DNA of 64,000 nt from Apostichopus japonicus (taxonomy: Eukaryota > Echinodermata > Holothuroidea > Aspidochirotida > Stichopodidae): positions 15,139,713-15,203,712 of the forward strand of contig NC_092574.1 in assembly GCF_037975245.1 (NCBI RefSeq). The letters run 5' to 3'. The position numbers and the translations under genes are program-made. The notes below the pieces were generated by a model. That model worked only from the letters and a program-made list of their open reading frames with translations, made no database searches and had not been told where the DNA came from. Positions 10,825 through 24,882 of the stretch are shown in pieces; the first letter of the stretch is position 1; every line of letters starts with the position of its first letter.

Positions 10825-11168
10825 TACATTAAGTTTCCTGTCTTTAAAGGGCTTTAAACATTTAATAATGTCGTTTCAAGTTTCGTTAACTGTATGAAGT
10901 TCTTATTTTATTCTGTTAATGATATAGGCCTATATCACAATCATGCGCGCATCCGGTATCTGCTAGAAATAAAGATAGGTGTTTTGTATGTGTAAAAATG
11001 GAGGTAAAAACTGTTTTTACCGCCTCCATGGTGTAAAACAGGATATTACCTTGTCAGTTACCAAGTGGTTTCACGGCTGACCAACCTCGGGGTTCAAATT
11101 TGTCTTGTGATGAAGCGTTCTTTGTACCACTCACTAGGGCCACTGCAGGAACCTGAACTGTAAAAACA
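10825..11168 (+). repeat. 5' part of tandem unit 3
   Basis: Shares sequence with the region upstream of gene 2 (from about 4770), including the block CCACTCACTAGGGCCACTGC at 11128-11147. A near-palindrome with TGGAGGTAAAAAC and TTTTTACCGCCTCCA arms lies at about 10999-11028. Similarity stops at about 11168, where a LINE begins. Confidence 0.75.
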
Positions 11169-13356
11169 AAAACAGGTCATGTTTACTGCGTCAAGCGAAA
11201 CGTGTCAAGCGCCGTTGTGAACGGAAGTGGCTTGCATCAGGCCTGGAAGTACACAGACAAATTTTTCATGAACAGTGTAAGACTTATCGTCAAATGCTTA
11301 ACGATGCTAAGCGGGCTCACCACCAAAGATGTATTGCCGACTGCGATGACCGTCAATTATTCCGCCTTGTTGACAAAATTTCTAATCCTGATAACACCAG
11401 AAGCCGTATTTTACCAGACTTTACGTGTGCTAAAACACTAGCAAATAAGTTTGCAAGCTTTTTCGACGATTAAGATTAAGGATCTTCACGGTCGGATGCA
11501 TGATGATGACTCACCTGTTTACATTGAGGATCTGTGTCAGTGCTCTTTCACTAATTTCACAGCTGCGACAGTTGGTCAAATTCGCGACGTCATTATGAAA
11601 TCGTCCATGAAATCATCATCCTTGGATCCGCTACCAACAGATCTTCTGAAGGAATGCATCGAGGCTGTACTCCCTTGCATCACGCGGATTGTAAACCAAT
11701 CTTTGACATCTGGAAAGATACCGTCCTCTTTGAAAACCTCCAGAGTTACACCATTGCTTAGGAAGGCCAACCTCTGTAAGAATGATCTCAATAATTACAG
11801 ACCAATATCCAACTTGAAGTTTTTATTCAAGACCATCGAACGAGTCGGTTTCTCTCAAATTTATGAATACCTTCAACGTAATAACCTGATGGCCGAGAAG
11901 CAGTCTGCTTACCGTAAATTCCATAGTACTGAAACTGCTTTACTCCGCGTCTACAATGACCTCCTCCAAGCAGTCGACCATCACCAGGACGCGGCTTTAA
12001 TACTATTGGATTTTTCAGCGGCTTTTGATACGATCGACCATGACATTTTACTTCATCGCTTACATGATCGCTACGGCATTGGTGGGACAGCTCTTGATTG
12101 GTTCTCTTCGTATCTCAGAGACCGAGTTCAGGCAATTAACATCAATGGTGTTCAGTCCGATGAATATTCAATTAATGAAGGTGTACCACAAGGATCAGTA
12201 GCCGGTCCCTCCATTTTTACCATGTATACAGCACCTATCGCCGATATAATAAAGTCCCATGGTATCGAACATATGATCTACGCCGATGACACACAATTGT
12301 ACCTCGTCTTGGACCCGATGGATCGCGGCAATGCGATTCATAGACTGGAGATATGTATCGCTGACATTAAAACATGGAGTGTGAAAAACAAGCTTATGTT
12401 GAACGAATCCAAAACCGAAGTTCTTCATCTTACGTCTAGGTTCAAGAAATCTCCCCCTTTTCCAAATATATCTATATGCGGAGCCGAAATTCATCCGTCT
12501 GCAGCTGTGAAAGACCTCGGAGTCACGCTTGACAACACTCTACAGATGAGAGGTCATGTCAGAGAAGTTGCTCGAAACGCTTCATTTTCATTATACAAAA
12601 TCGGCAAAATACGTCACTTCCTCGATAATTCATCAACAGAACGCCTTGTACACGCTTTTGTAACGTCCCGTTTGGATTATTGCAATAGTTTATTTTATGG
12701 TCTTCCGGCTCGTGACCTTGGGAGACTCCAGTTAGTTCAGAATGCTGCAGCGAGACTTGTCACTAAGATAAAGCGCAATGACCATCATCACATTACACCA
12801 GTTCTCCGAGATTTACATTGGCTACCGATTAGAGACAGGGTTGTTTTCAAAGTCTCGCTTCTTACATACAAAGCCCTTAACAATCAGGGACCTACTTACA
12901 TCTCTGAACTTTTATTGCCTTACACACCACCCCGGTTACTTCGTTCTGCATCTCTTGCCCTACTGGAGCCCCCCAAGAACACCAACACGTCTTTCTACGG
13001 TCACCGAGCCTTTGCAGCAGCAGCCCCAGACATTTGGAACAAGCTCCCGGTTGACATCAGAACCGCTCCATCTGTGACTGTTTTTAAGAGCCGTTTAAAA
13101 ACATATCTTTTTAACAATGACATTTCATAACTTTTTCCATACTTTAACTTTCTTATACCTTTATCCGCCTTTTTACCATGTCTATTTGTATCTCCTGTTC
13201 TTTTAGGTGTTTTTTTAGTGTTTTTATACGTTGATTGATATTTTGCAGTTTTGTAGTTTTGCATTTTTCTGTTTCACCTTTTACTGTAAAGCGCTTAGTG
13301 GCCTTTGTGATGTTAGGCGCTATATAAATGCTTTATATTATTATTATTATTATTAC
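11169..13356 (+). mobile_element. 5'-truncated CR1/L2-type LINE with reverse transcriptase, frameshifted
   Basis: The element begins inside the region before reverse transcriptase (frame open from about 11184, no endonuclease domain). A frameshift occurs near 11470, after which the reverse transcriptase frame is open to the stop at 13130. Visible motifs are NNYRPISNL, HSTETALL, LLDFSAAFDTIDH, GVPQGSVAGP and the catalytic YADD (in MIYADDTQLY). The C-terminal region ends in FKSRLKTYLFNN. The 3' tail has GTAAAGCGCTT, GGCGCTATATAAATG and (ATT)n at about 13337-13354. Truncation plus frameshift make it non-autonomous. It replaced about 600 bp of the gene 3 upstream region found before genes 1 and 2. 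Confidence 0.9.
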
Positions 13357-13375
13357 TAAACGCCGAAGCGTGACA

Positions 13376-13672
13376 GGTGGACTGAACAGTAATATTATGT
13401 GCGGTTGGTATGATATATATATGCAGTATTAACTGCAGACTTGGTAAACGGAAGTTAAATACATATATAGTATACAGTATTGCATAGTATATAGTTAAAG
13501 GCTACATATAAGTGTATATTATTTGGTGAATTATTTCCGAACGCAACGGTCGGAATAAAAACGATTTTTTATTCTACTACCATTGGACAATCTGACAGGA
13601 TAGTTAGTAAAATACATCGACGGCATAGTTACAGACTTTTCAAGTTTTTATTAATAGGAAGGAAGATTCAAG
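13376..13672 (+). promoter_or_regulatory. conserved proximal 5' flank of gene 3
   Basis: Similarity to the flanks of genes 1 and 2 resumes at GGTGGACT, 20 bp after the LINE tail, and continues to the ATG. The TATA-like CATATAAG is kept at about 13505. If this block is the promoter, gene 3 keeps it but has lost the more distal shared sequence. Confidence 0.4.
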
Positions 13673-15253
13673 ATGTATTGCTCGGTTATTTCTTTATTGG
13701 TGTTACTTTTTACCGTTTTATTCAACGTAAACTTTGGACAAACTCTCTGCGGATCTAACTGTCCTTGTTTTTGTAACAGTGTCACGAGGACGTTGGACTG
13801 TAGTGGTTTGGGACTTTCAAACTTCAGTGTTTGTGGATCACTATATAACTTCCAAAATGTCAACTTTACCAAGAATGAGATATCTCAGTTAGAGACAAGA
13901 TTGGAAGAATGCAGCTACGACTTTAGTCATAATCAGATAAATTCAGTCCAAGTAAATTGGCTTCCTGGTTCTTCTCAGTGTGGTAACTTCTACTTAGACA
14001 TTTCACATAACGCCATTCTTCTTTCATCAAGAACTGGAATTTTTTTCCAAAATTTCAACAGAGCAGTGGTACGCCTTGTGATCGATCTGTCATTTAATAA
14101 GATAGAGTATTTGGAGGAAACATCCATCTTCGTACAAAACTTGGGTGGCAGCTATATTGACTTACTAATCGACTTCTCTTTTAACAAAATACTAGCAGTT
14201 CAATCAACTGCAATCCGCTTGTTTTTTGACTTCAGGGTAATCCATCTTTTGTTAAATAACAACAATATTCATAACTTCACCGTCTCTTCGTTTCATAATA
14301 ATATTAGATCCGTTCAAGACTATTACCTCATCGACCTACACGGCAACAACATTTCTGGATTTCATGAAGAGGACATTGAAAATGTTCTTCCTGATCATGT
14401 GAATCTCATCCTAGATGAAAACCCTTGGAATTGTGATTGCAGTCAGAGATATGTAAGCTTAAATACATCTCGTCTTAGAAGATTCCTGAACAATAATAAC
14501 TCAGTAGAACCGATTTGTGAGATTCCAGCCTTTGTGAATGGACGTCCTCTGTTATCACTTTCCGAGAGTGATTTTGTCTGTGCACCAAAGCCTGATCAGA
14601 ATGCAAATCTAGATGTACACGTCAATGCTGGAGACACGTTAAAGTTAACCTGTCCTGTAATTGGCGCAGACCCACCGATCGCGAATGTCGATTGGCAGAT
14701 TCCCTCAGGAAGCCCCGCCCAGGGGGAGGAGATGTCATTCATCCATGTTCGGACCTGTTTCAATTGTTCCCTGGTAATCAGCAACATACAGAAAGTCTTG
14801 GAAGGGTCCTACCAGTGTACTGTTTCAAACGGGCGAAATTTGACCATCGTACAGAAGGTAACAGTAGCTGACGATAGTACACCGATGGCTGCAGGCTACA
14901 CAACGACGTCACCTAAGACTGTAGGAACCTCCAAACGCCCTCTATTAATTGTTGTTATATTTCTTTCTGTTATTCTGGTCATTGTCGTTGTCTGTCTTGT
15001 AGTTGTTTGTTATAAATTATACAAAACAAAAGAGAATGAAATCCCGCTGCCACAGAAGGGTAAGAATGAAACCTCCCAGAATGCACCTGGTTTACCAAGC
15101 CATGACGTCAGTGCTGAAAACAAGGCCTTTGATGTCGACAAAGACGAGGATGGCTACATAAAACCAAAAAGTTCAAAGACGAAAGATACGAAAGAAACTG
15201 AAGATATTTATGAACTCGATGGAATTAATGGTGCTGTGTACGTAAATGAATGA
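13673..15253 (+). CDS. LRR-Ig transmembrane receptor, gene 3
   Basis: Encodes 526 residues with the same layout as genes 1 and 2. The repeat region again differs in patches (about 120-135, 150-165 and 185-195), while the C-cap, Ig domain and membrane helix are near identical. The stalk is about five residues shorter. In the tail the first tyrosine of genes 1-2 is replaced by histidine (SHDVS instead of RYDVS). Tyr495 (YIKP), Tyr513 and Tyr523 (YVNE) remain. The frame is intact despite the LINE 300 bp upstream. The 3' flank is not shared with genes 1 and 2, so the duplicated unit ended near the stop codon here or diverged later. Confidence 0.92.
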   Translation: MYCSVISLLVLLFTVLFNVNFGQTLCGSNCPCFCNSVTRTLDCSGLGLSNFSVCGSLYNFQNVNFTKNEISQLETRLEECSYDFSHNQINSVQVNWLPGSSQCGNFYLDISHNAILLSSRTGIFFQNFNRAVVRLVIDLSFNKIEYLEETSIFVQNLGGSYIDLLIDFSFNKILAVQSTAIRLFFDFRVIHLLLNNNNIHNFTVSSFHNNIRSVQDYYLIDLHGNNISGFHEEDIENVLPDHVNLILDENPWNCDCSQRYVSLNTSRLRRFLNNNNSVEPICEIPAFVNGRPLLSLSESDFVCAPKPDQNANLDVHVNAGDTLKLTCPVIGADPPIANVDWQIPSGSPAQGEEMSFIHVRTCFNCSLVISNIQKVLEGSYQCTVSNGRNLTIVQKVTVADDSTPMAAGYTTTSPKTVGTSKRPLLIVVIFLSVILVIVVVCLVVVCYKLYKTKENEIPLPQKGKNETSQNAPGLPSHDVSAENKAFDVDKDEDGYIKPKSSKTKDTKETEDIYELDGINGAVYVNE

Positions 15254-15640
15254 CAACAAATCACTGAAAAACATAACAATTCATCAATTGATCATGAATT
15301 GTTTTTTTCATTGTCAAATAAGTAACAATAAGTTTACATAAGCTATAGACTATAGTTAACTAAATTGTTAAGTGTCGTCGTCGTCAGGTTTCATATTACT
15401 AACACTGGTTCATCTTCTTTGTTTTCACTGTGCAGATTCATTGTAGTGTAGTACAGTTTACAACATTCTAGAGGGTTTCATCCAATCATTGCAGGTAAAC
15501 TACTTCAGCGTATTTTACGCAACTGAAACTCATTTTCCGCAGAGTTATGTTCTAACTACACACAGCTTCATCGGTGCGTTTTTTTTATTTTTCCAAGTGA
15601 CTATCCACAGTCTGAAGTTAAGATGGCTGAATGTTCATCA
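15254..15640. other. 3' flank of gene 3
   Basis: AT-rich non-coding DNA. No AATAAA is close to the stop codon, unlike genes 1 and 2, so the transcript end of gene 3 is unclear. Confidence 0.4.
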
Positions 15641-15641
15641 A

Positions 15642-15710
15642 AGCCCTCGTATTCGTGCTCGCCCTCGTCTTCGCCCTCGTATTTGCCCTCGTATGCGTGC
15701 TATAAAAACG
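15642..15710 (+). repeat. short 12-bp tandem repeat
   Basis: Five or so imperfect copies of a unit like CGCCCTCGTATT lie here. They create an Arg/Pro-rich open frame that is not a gene. Confidence 0.7.
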
Positions 15711-16080
15711 TGGTATACTCTCCAGGATAATGTTAAGAATAAGCCTTCTTACTCTGTATTCAAAAGGAATCTCCAAACTGAAATTATTTTTCACTATTGA
15801 TGGATTTATTCTTGTGTGTGTTTGTGATTAAGATCATTGTAAAGATTATTAGGATTTTTTATTAAGATTATTAATTTCAATTAGCGTCAATTCGATTATT
15901 TCATCATTGTAGATCCTACTATTAACGTTTCTTTTCTATTCTTAAGTTTTTCTCTCTTTTTTCTTTTTGGGGAGTCTCCTACTTTGTTAAGCCTTGCAGG
16001 TTTTATATAGGAGACTTCCTTTCACACTTTAAATTGTGATGAAACAAATCAATATAAATAAAGCAAGTTTTAAACTAACA
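15705..16080 (+). mobile_element. non-LTR retrotransposon 3'-end fragment
   Basis: The frame ending at 15800 reads like the last residues of a reverse transcriptase protein (a KNKPSYSVFKRNLQT-type ending). It is followed by a T-rich 3' region and an ATAAATAAAGC tail at about 16055-16070. The fragment is short, so the family is uncertain. Confidence 0.4.
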
Positions 16081-16129
16081 AGATTAACTGTGTGATAACA
16101 GGCCGATCTAATTCATCATTTATATCTAA

Positions 16130-18483
<2,354 letters not shown>

Positions 18484-20085
18484 ATGTTTCATAATTCAGT
18501 TATATCTTTATCGATGGTCCTTTCTATTGCTTTCTTCGACATCAACATCGCGCAAACTACCTGTGGTGCCGACTGCCCTTGTAGATGTAATGCTGATCCC
18601 AGTAGGCCTACGTTAATAGACTGTAGCAATCGGCAATTTACAACTGTCCCCGAATGTGGATCCCTCGGTGATTTCCAAGAGGTGAACTTGACCCAGAATG
18701 ATATCACTGAGTTAGTAACGCTATTAACTGGATGCAGCAATGACTTGAGTTATAATCGGATCAATACAGTTCGTGTATCTTGGCAGCCTAGACCATATAG
18801 CTGTAATGACTATCTGCTAGATCTTTCACATAACGCCATGAGGCGTCTGTCGAGAGAAGGAATTGCCATTCAATATTTTCCGTTACTGATAGGACGAATC
18901 GTGATAAATCTGTCATTTAATAAAATGAAATATTTGGAGAGGACATCCATCGTGATATCTGACCTTCCAGGAAGATGCATTAAACGAATCACACTAAATC
19001 TGTCGTTTAACAAGTTACTTTCCGTTCATCCAAATGCATTTCTCGCCAGGGCTTCAATCCATGAAATCCATCTTCTATGGAATAACAACAAGTTGAATAA
19101 TTTTACAGTCTCTTCATTTGTTGATGATGATAAATTGGATTCTGAATATTACGTCATCAACCTTCGCGATAACAATATTTCTGGATTTCATGAAGAGGAC
19201 ATTGAAAATGTTCTCCATGATGATGTTAATCTCATCCTAGATGGAAACCCTTGGAATTGTGATTGCAGTCAGAGATATGTAAGCTTTAATACATCTCGTC
19301 TTCGAAGATTCCTGAACAATAATAACTCAGTGGAAGCAATTTGTGAAGCTCCTTATTTTACGAAGGGACGTCAGATGTTATCTCTCTCAAAAGATGAATT
19401 TATTTGTGAACCAAAGCTTGACCAGAATGCAAATCTCAGTGTCAATATTAGTGCTGGAGACACTTTACGGCTACTCTGTCCTGCAATTGGGGCAGACCCT
19501 CCAGTAACGAGTGTTGATTGGCAGATTCCTTCTGGAAGCCTCGCCAATGGGCCACAAGTGTCATTTATCTACGTTCGGACCTGTTTCAATTGCTATTTGG
19601 TAATTAACAACATAGAAAAGAGCTTAGAGGGGGTTTACCAATGTACAGTTTCAAATGGACAAAACTTAACAATAATGCAAAGGGTGATGGTGGATGACGT
19701 CATAAGAGCTGGTGTCTACACAACTACTAGTGCGTCGTATACTACGTCATGTGACTCGACTAAAGCCGTCAAACGCCCTCTCTTACTACTTTTAATCATC
19801 CTTTTGATTCTGGTCGTTGCCATAGTTTCTCTGATTGTTGTTCGTTATAAATCGCACAAACCAACTGACAAGGAAATCCCGCTGCCACCAAAGAGCAAAT
19901 CTGAAACAGCCCACAATGCACCTGGTTCAGACCGATATTGCGACCATGTGGCCGAGAAGGAATCCATTGAAGACAACGAACACTATTACTTGAAGCCAGA
20001 CGTGTTCAAGACTCACAGAAATGAAGAAGATGAAGTACCTTACGTAAACATTAACATAAACCACATTTACGTAAACAGTAGGTAA
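18484..20085 (+). CDS. LRR-Ig transmembrane receptor, gene 4 (divergent paralogue)
   Basis: Encodes 533 residues from the ATG at 18484. The frame is open 36 codons further upstream, but that extension would bury the signal peptide, and AAGATG at 18481-18486 matches the start context of the paralogues. The layout is the same: signal peptide, Cys cap, repeats, C-cap, Ig domain, stalk, membrane helix and tail. It is clearly diverged from genes 1-3 except for a stretch around the C-cap (about 19185-19330) that is nearly identical. The tail has KEIPLPP, a class I SH3-type match (+xxPxxP), Tyr502 (YLKP), Tyr520 (YVNI) and Tyr529 (YVNS), so two Grb2-type sites. This copy looks the best equipped for adaptor recruitment. 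Confidence 0.9.
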   Translation: MFHNSVISLSMVLSIAFFDINIAQTTCGADCPCRCNADPSRPTLIDCSNRQFTTVPECGSLGDFQEVNLTQNDITELVTLLTGCSNDLSYNRINTVRVSWQPRPYSCNDYLLDLSHNAMRRLSREGIAIQYFPLLIGRIVINLSFNKMKYLERTSIVISDLPGRCIKRITLNLSFNKLLSVHPNAFLARASIHEIHLLWNNNKLNNFTVSSFVDDDKLDSEYYVINLRDNNISGFHEEDIENVLHDDVNLILDGNPWNCDCSQRYVSFNTSRLRRFLNNNNSVEAICEAPYFTKGRQMLSLSKDEFICEPKLDQNANLSVNISAGDTLRLLCPAIGADPPVTSVDWQIPSGSLANGPQVSFIYVRTCFNCYLVINNIEKSLEGVYQCTVSNGQNLTIMQRVMVDDVIRAGVYTTTSASYTTSCDSTKAVKRPLLLLLIILLILVVAIVSLIVVRYKSHKPTDKEIPLPPKSKSETAHNAPGSDRYCDHVAEKESIEDNEHYYLKPDVFKTHRNEEDEVPYVNININHIYVNSR

Positions 20086-23052
20086 ACAATGAAAGAAAGA
20101 AGGAAAACGGAGAAACGCGTTTAAAACAGTTAACTTGTACAAATCAGTTGCATTGATGTGTGTGCGTTGAATGGGGATAGAATTTGGTTCATTTAAGCCA
20201 TGCATATCATGTTGTATTATTGTATGAATTTCAATGGCGAAGTTCCATATAGTTAGCGGTATATAGTACCTAAAAACTGTCTAGACTTAAATGAATCTTC
20301 CAGCAGAACATTTTGCAATAGAGGCACAGTTGGAACAACCTGCTCTGTTCTTTTTTTAAATTAAATGGCTAATTTGCATATAAGCTTCTGATTCCGATGT
20401 CAGCTTTATCATGTGTTTCCTCTTACTATCCTGTTAATTGAAGAAATTAGTGTTAGAATGATTAGATAATGTAGAAGCTGCAAGCAGTCATGATCACAGT
20501 TAGCTCGGGTGATGGAAGTTTCTGTTAATCACGAACACATCCCACAAAACACATCACAAAACTAAAATTGCATACGTGAGATACCGTGGATTTTATAACA
20601 AGACCGGAGACTAGAATAAGTCTAAACATAACATATACATTAACGAGCCAATTATGCTGTAATTTGATTTATTTTACTTATATATTTATTCCTGTCTGTT
20701 CTTTTTTATTGATATATATTGAGTTTTCCAATATGCTGATTCAATGAAAATGTTCAAGTTCTAATTTGAAGTAAAACAGGCATTGTTTATATTAATAACA
20801 CACTGGTTTACGTACACTTTGAAAAAAAAAGAAAAACAAAGGAAAAAAAGAGCTTTCATCTCCCAATGACAATGTGACGTCACACGTTCGCAAACCTTAA
20901 AACCACTGTTACCTCTGCATGATACTTCACAAACAGTGTTCAAAAACGAAAAGGAATAAAGTAAAACAAAAACTGGTTTCGAAAGCTTCAAGGTGGGTTA
21001 CGAGCCGAGTAGAGGAAAGTTAAAATAAAGTGAGCGATAAACAGTGTTTCCTATGCAATTTCATGGAAAAACATAGTTTTCTTTTTTCACCTAATCTTTT
21101 GATAAACGTAAGTGTGCTGTTGTTAACTAAATTTCAGCTTTTCAGCTACTTGGAGCGTGCATGACTGTATTCAATTGCAATCAAATCTGTCAACTGTGTA
21201 TAGCTATTTTAGGTATTAACCTCCCAGGAGTATGTATATTGGGAGAGGTTAGGTACTTGTAACTTTCAATTGCGTCTTCGTGAGTAGAATCTAACATGAA
21301 CTCACATTTATCATTCCCTCGTCGGATTTCTAAGATATATTGCGATATTGATACTTTCTAAATAAAAGATAACAGGCAAAAATGGATTACCATAGATTTG
21401 AAAAGCAAAGAGTTGGTAAATCTAGAGGAATGCATGCAACAGCTTCGAACCTAACCGGACTGACCTCGACAATGGGCCCATGGGGCATGCGAACGTCATG
21501 ACCTAACGTATTGGGATACCGGTTCGTGTTTAGTTATTAGTTCTCCTGGAACTGTTATACTATATCGATCTATGTGAAGTTTCTTTACTATATCGTCATA
21601 GGAGTAAATTCTATATTGGGCTTCTTTCAGTTAGTATTTCATGAGTAAGTAGTTTGCATTGATAAGGATCTTTTGCTAATCATATGTTTTCTTAACTTGT
21701 ATGTTATTCATTCAATATAAAAGCCAAGCGTGCTATATTCCAAAGCAGAACAAAAATACAATTACGTTACACAGTTGTCATTGGGTTTGTCTGTCATTCG
21801 AGTTATTTTGTAGTTTTTAGGTATACTTTCCCCCGGGCCAGAAAGACACTACAGAATTGACTTGTTTAGATTAAAGGGAGTGAAGACTCGCGCACAAAGA
21901 AACTTATGATGCCGGTCATCTGACCTAGTTTCGAATGAGGTGCAACAGAATTGTTAGACACCACCATCGATCCTCTGCAGAAAATACACACACCGATTGC
22001 TTCCGTCGGTAATTAGACAATATTGTACAGTCAATACATACAGCTACGGTCAATACCCACAGCACAGTGTACATAGCAGCGATGGACATCTCGGGTCCAG
22101 ATGAAAGATAACAAGGTATCACGTTTCATTACTGTCTGCATTTTGTAGCGAGTAGCAAAATAACTTCTCCATTGCAAGCAACGGAAAGTTAATTTTTTTT
22201 CAGAGGGCGGCACTTCAATGCCTTTAACCAATGAAAAGTGATTAAGTTACACGTTTCTATTATGTTGTACTTTTTAATCACGTCATCATGAAAATAGGTT
22301 ATAACAGGAAATCAAAAAGAAAGTTATCTTCTTTTGGGAACACTTTCTTTTGAGCATATTGGAAACGATTTCTTTCTCTTTTTACGCTCTCTCCACCTCT
22401 CTCTCTATCACTTCCTCTTTCCATCAGGTGAGAAAACAACATGGTCACACTGTAGGCCTAGCAATAACGAACACTGAACCCATAGCACGTTACGATAACA
22501 GAAAAGTTCGTTCTATATCAATTGATGCGAAATGATTGCGCTAAAATAGTTCGCCCATTAAGGTTGTCTCACGCTGGGATGCATTGTATAGGAGGAAGTA
22601 AATTTAGTATTATTTCATGGAAATTATGCTCTCGTCTTTTTAGTAAATCGTGTAACGAAAGGGTAAATGTTCAGGGAAAGAGAGCTGAGCGAGATAGTTA
22701 ACTCGCTCCTTCCCACACCCTCTCGCCAGCACAATCGACGCACACTACCACATTGTATACCCTGCGAAAAACCTACACACTGCAAAGATATAAACTTTGC
22801 TGTTGTTAGCTGTGAATATAACATGTACACATACCCTACTTCCCTCTCCTTTTTTTCGTTTTCTTGGCGACCAATGTATATACATGATATGACTTGAAGG
22901 TTACCGGCTTTGAACTGACTTTGAACATGCTTAACCGTGCAAGTTACATTACTTCAAATTATTCCAAAACAAAACAAAAACATAACTAAACAGGAAAAAG
23001 GAATGTCACCGGAGGGGAGGAGTGTCTGAGTCTATGGGTTGAGTACATTGAA
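20086..23052. other. intergenic region after gene 4
   Basis: About 3 kb without a recognisable gene. It contains A-rich and T-rich stretches and several short open frames of no clear origin. No polyadenylation signal close to the gene 4 stop was found. Confidence 0.45.
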
Positions 23053-23106
23053 GTGATGGATAGATGGATGAAGGATGGACGGATGGACGAATGGACGGAT
23101 AGATAT
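23053..23106. repeat. GGAT/GGAC tetranucleotide repeat
   Basis: Imperfect run of ATGGATAG, ATGGACGG and ATGGACGAA units over about 50 bp. Confidence 0.8.
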
Positions 23107-23354
23107 AGTTCCCATTATTTAGTAAATTCTCACGTCGCACCTCGTAATAACAAGTGTTGTGCAGGTGTGTCACAGGGTGACTCAGCAATGTTAAGTGCAT
23201 AATACTTCAATTTATATAGTTAGAACCAGGTACTATATTTATACGAACAAGTGGCTATAAACCTAAACGCAGTACAGTATTCAAGCCGGGAACAAGTTGC
23301 TATAAACATAAGGAAGTACACGTGTATCCAAACCGGGAACCATTGTGCTGTGGA

Positions 23355-23721
23355 CAGTGGCGTAGGAAGGTACTTTTGAGTGGGGGGGGGCTGAAGACTG
23401 ATGGCCGGCCTGGGGAGGGGTCTAAGGGGAGGGGGTGTCCCCCTCCCCTTTGGAATTTTTTGCATTTCCAGGTGGCCTCAGATGCAATTTGGTGCAATAT
23501 AGCACACTTCAACACCCACTCCATTTTGTAAACTTAATTTTGTATTTTCACCTGGCCTAAGATGCAATTTGGTGCTCCAAATGAGATTTTTTTCTCATTT
23601 GGAAATGAAAAAGGGGTTTTCTGACTTGCGAACCGGGGGGCGGAATGATACTTCCGCCCCTCCACATTTTTCACTGGGGGGGCTGGCGCCCCCCCCCAGC
23701 CCCCCGGTTCCTACGCCCTTG
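23355..23721. mobile_element. short non-autonomous hAT-type element
   Basis: Flanked by the 8-bp duplication GCTGTGGA (23347-23354 and 23722-23729). The ends are CAGTGGCGTAGGAA and, on the complement, CAAGGGCGTAGGAA. The inside is G/C-run rich with no coding sequence. The sister segment has the unoccupied site with a single GCTGTGGA at 33908-33915. Length 367 bp. The family is inferred from the 8-bp duplication and CAnNGGCGTAG termini. Confidence 0.9.
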
Positions 23722-24882
23722 GCTGTGGAGCTAGAAGGATGAATGTTATTAATGGTTCAACTAATATTTAAATGTATGACATCATCCTAAAAATAGAAGA
23801 AGAGTCACAGTGTCACATGTGCTCTGTAAATATTTACCATTGAAGTATTTTAACTTGGTGGAAGGCTTCTTTAACACAGAAAAGATGAAGACATCTATCC
23901 TCATGATCATCGGCAAATTGTTTATGTTTATCCAATTGGCTATGTTGGAACATTTTCAATAGCCTAGCCTGGTTAGCTCTGAGTCGAAATGATTAATTTT
24001 TCTTTCATCAATTATTGTTAACACCGGAAACGGTCTGCACAGATAGATTCCAACAAAATGTGCACTCGAAACTCTTTTAATTTCCTCCGAATTGAAGTTA
24101 GCATTGATTTCACCTGATAAGCCTTGCCTCTTTCATTTTTGATTGTTTCTGAGGAACTGTCATCATGGTTTATATGTAAAGCCATGGAGGTAAAAACAGA
24201 CTGAGTAGCCAGGACAACGTGATTGTTAATTTCTCGTCGTTTAAAGGCAGCAAGGGCGTCATGTCAGGCCACCGATGAACGGGACGGATTGTTCACCTAG
24301 GCTTACATTGTAAACAACGTCAACATTTGAGGACACTACCAATATTTCCATGGACAATGTCAAAAAACCGCGGGTGGTGCGGGAATGGGGGGGGTGCATA
24401 GTGGAGACCCGCAGAAACGGCAGTTTTTCTTCCACAAGTTGTGGTTATCCCCAGTATTTCCAATGCACCAATTGATTGTTCGAAGAATTAATATTTAAAG
24501 GAGTAAATCACTGATCAACTTATTTTTCACAACAACTTGTTTGATAGGTTATCAACGACATACCAACCGAGGTTAATCAAATACTACAAGATCGCCTAAA
24601 TCAGCGAAGAACACTCGAGAACCTCTTGAAATAACATCTTTGTTCAGGAATATTAAATAAAGCACGATTTACAGTAGAGATAAGATAGCATCCACTTCAA
24701 TGCAGGAAATAAAAATAGTGCACAGCCTGATTGAGGAGTGATCGTTGCAACACACACGTAACGCCCAAACAGCAATGTATACCGAACGCCGGGATGGTGT
24801 AGAACTGGCGAAACTTAGCATATTCAGTTTATAACTTTTCAAAGAGATCTTGGAATTTTCGCAGCGGAAATTAAAAATCAAG
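23722..24882. other. 5' flank of gene 5
   Basis: Non-coding. It is duplicated upstream of gene 6 (about 33908-35055) with small differences, so both genes began with the same upstream sequence. It does not resemble the flanks of genes 1-4. Confidence 0.5.

Noticed and set aside
15489-15800. 103-codon Arg/Pro-rich open frame
   Set aside because: Made of a 12-bp repeat plus a LINE remnant, with no start context or similarity to a host gene.
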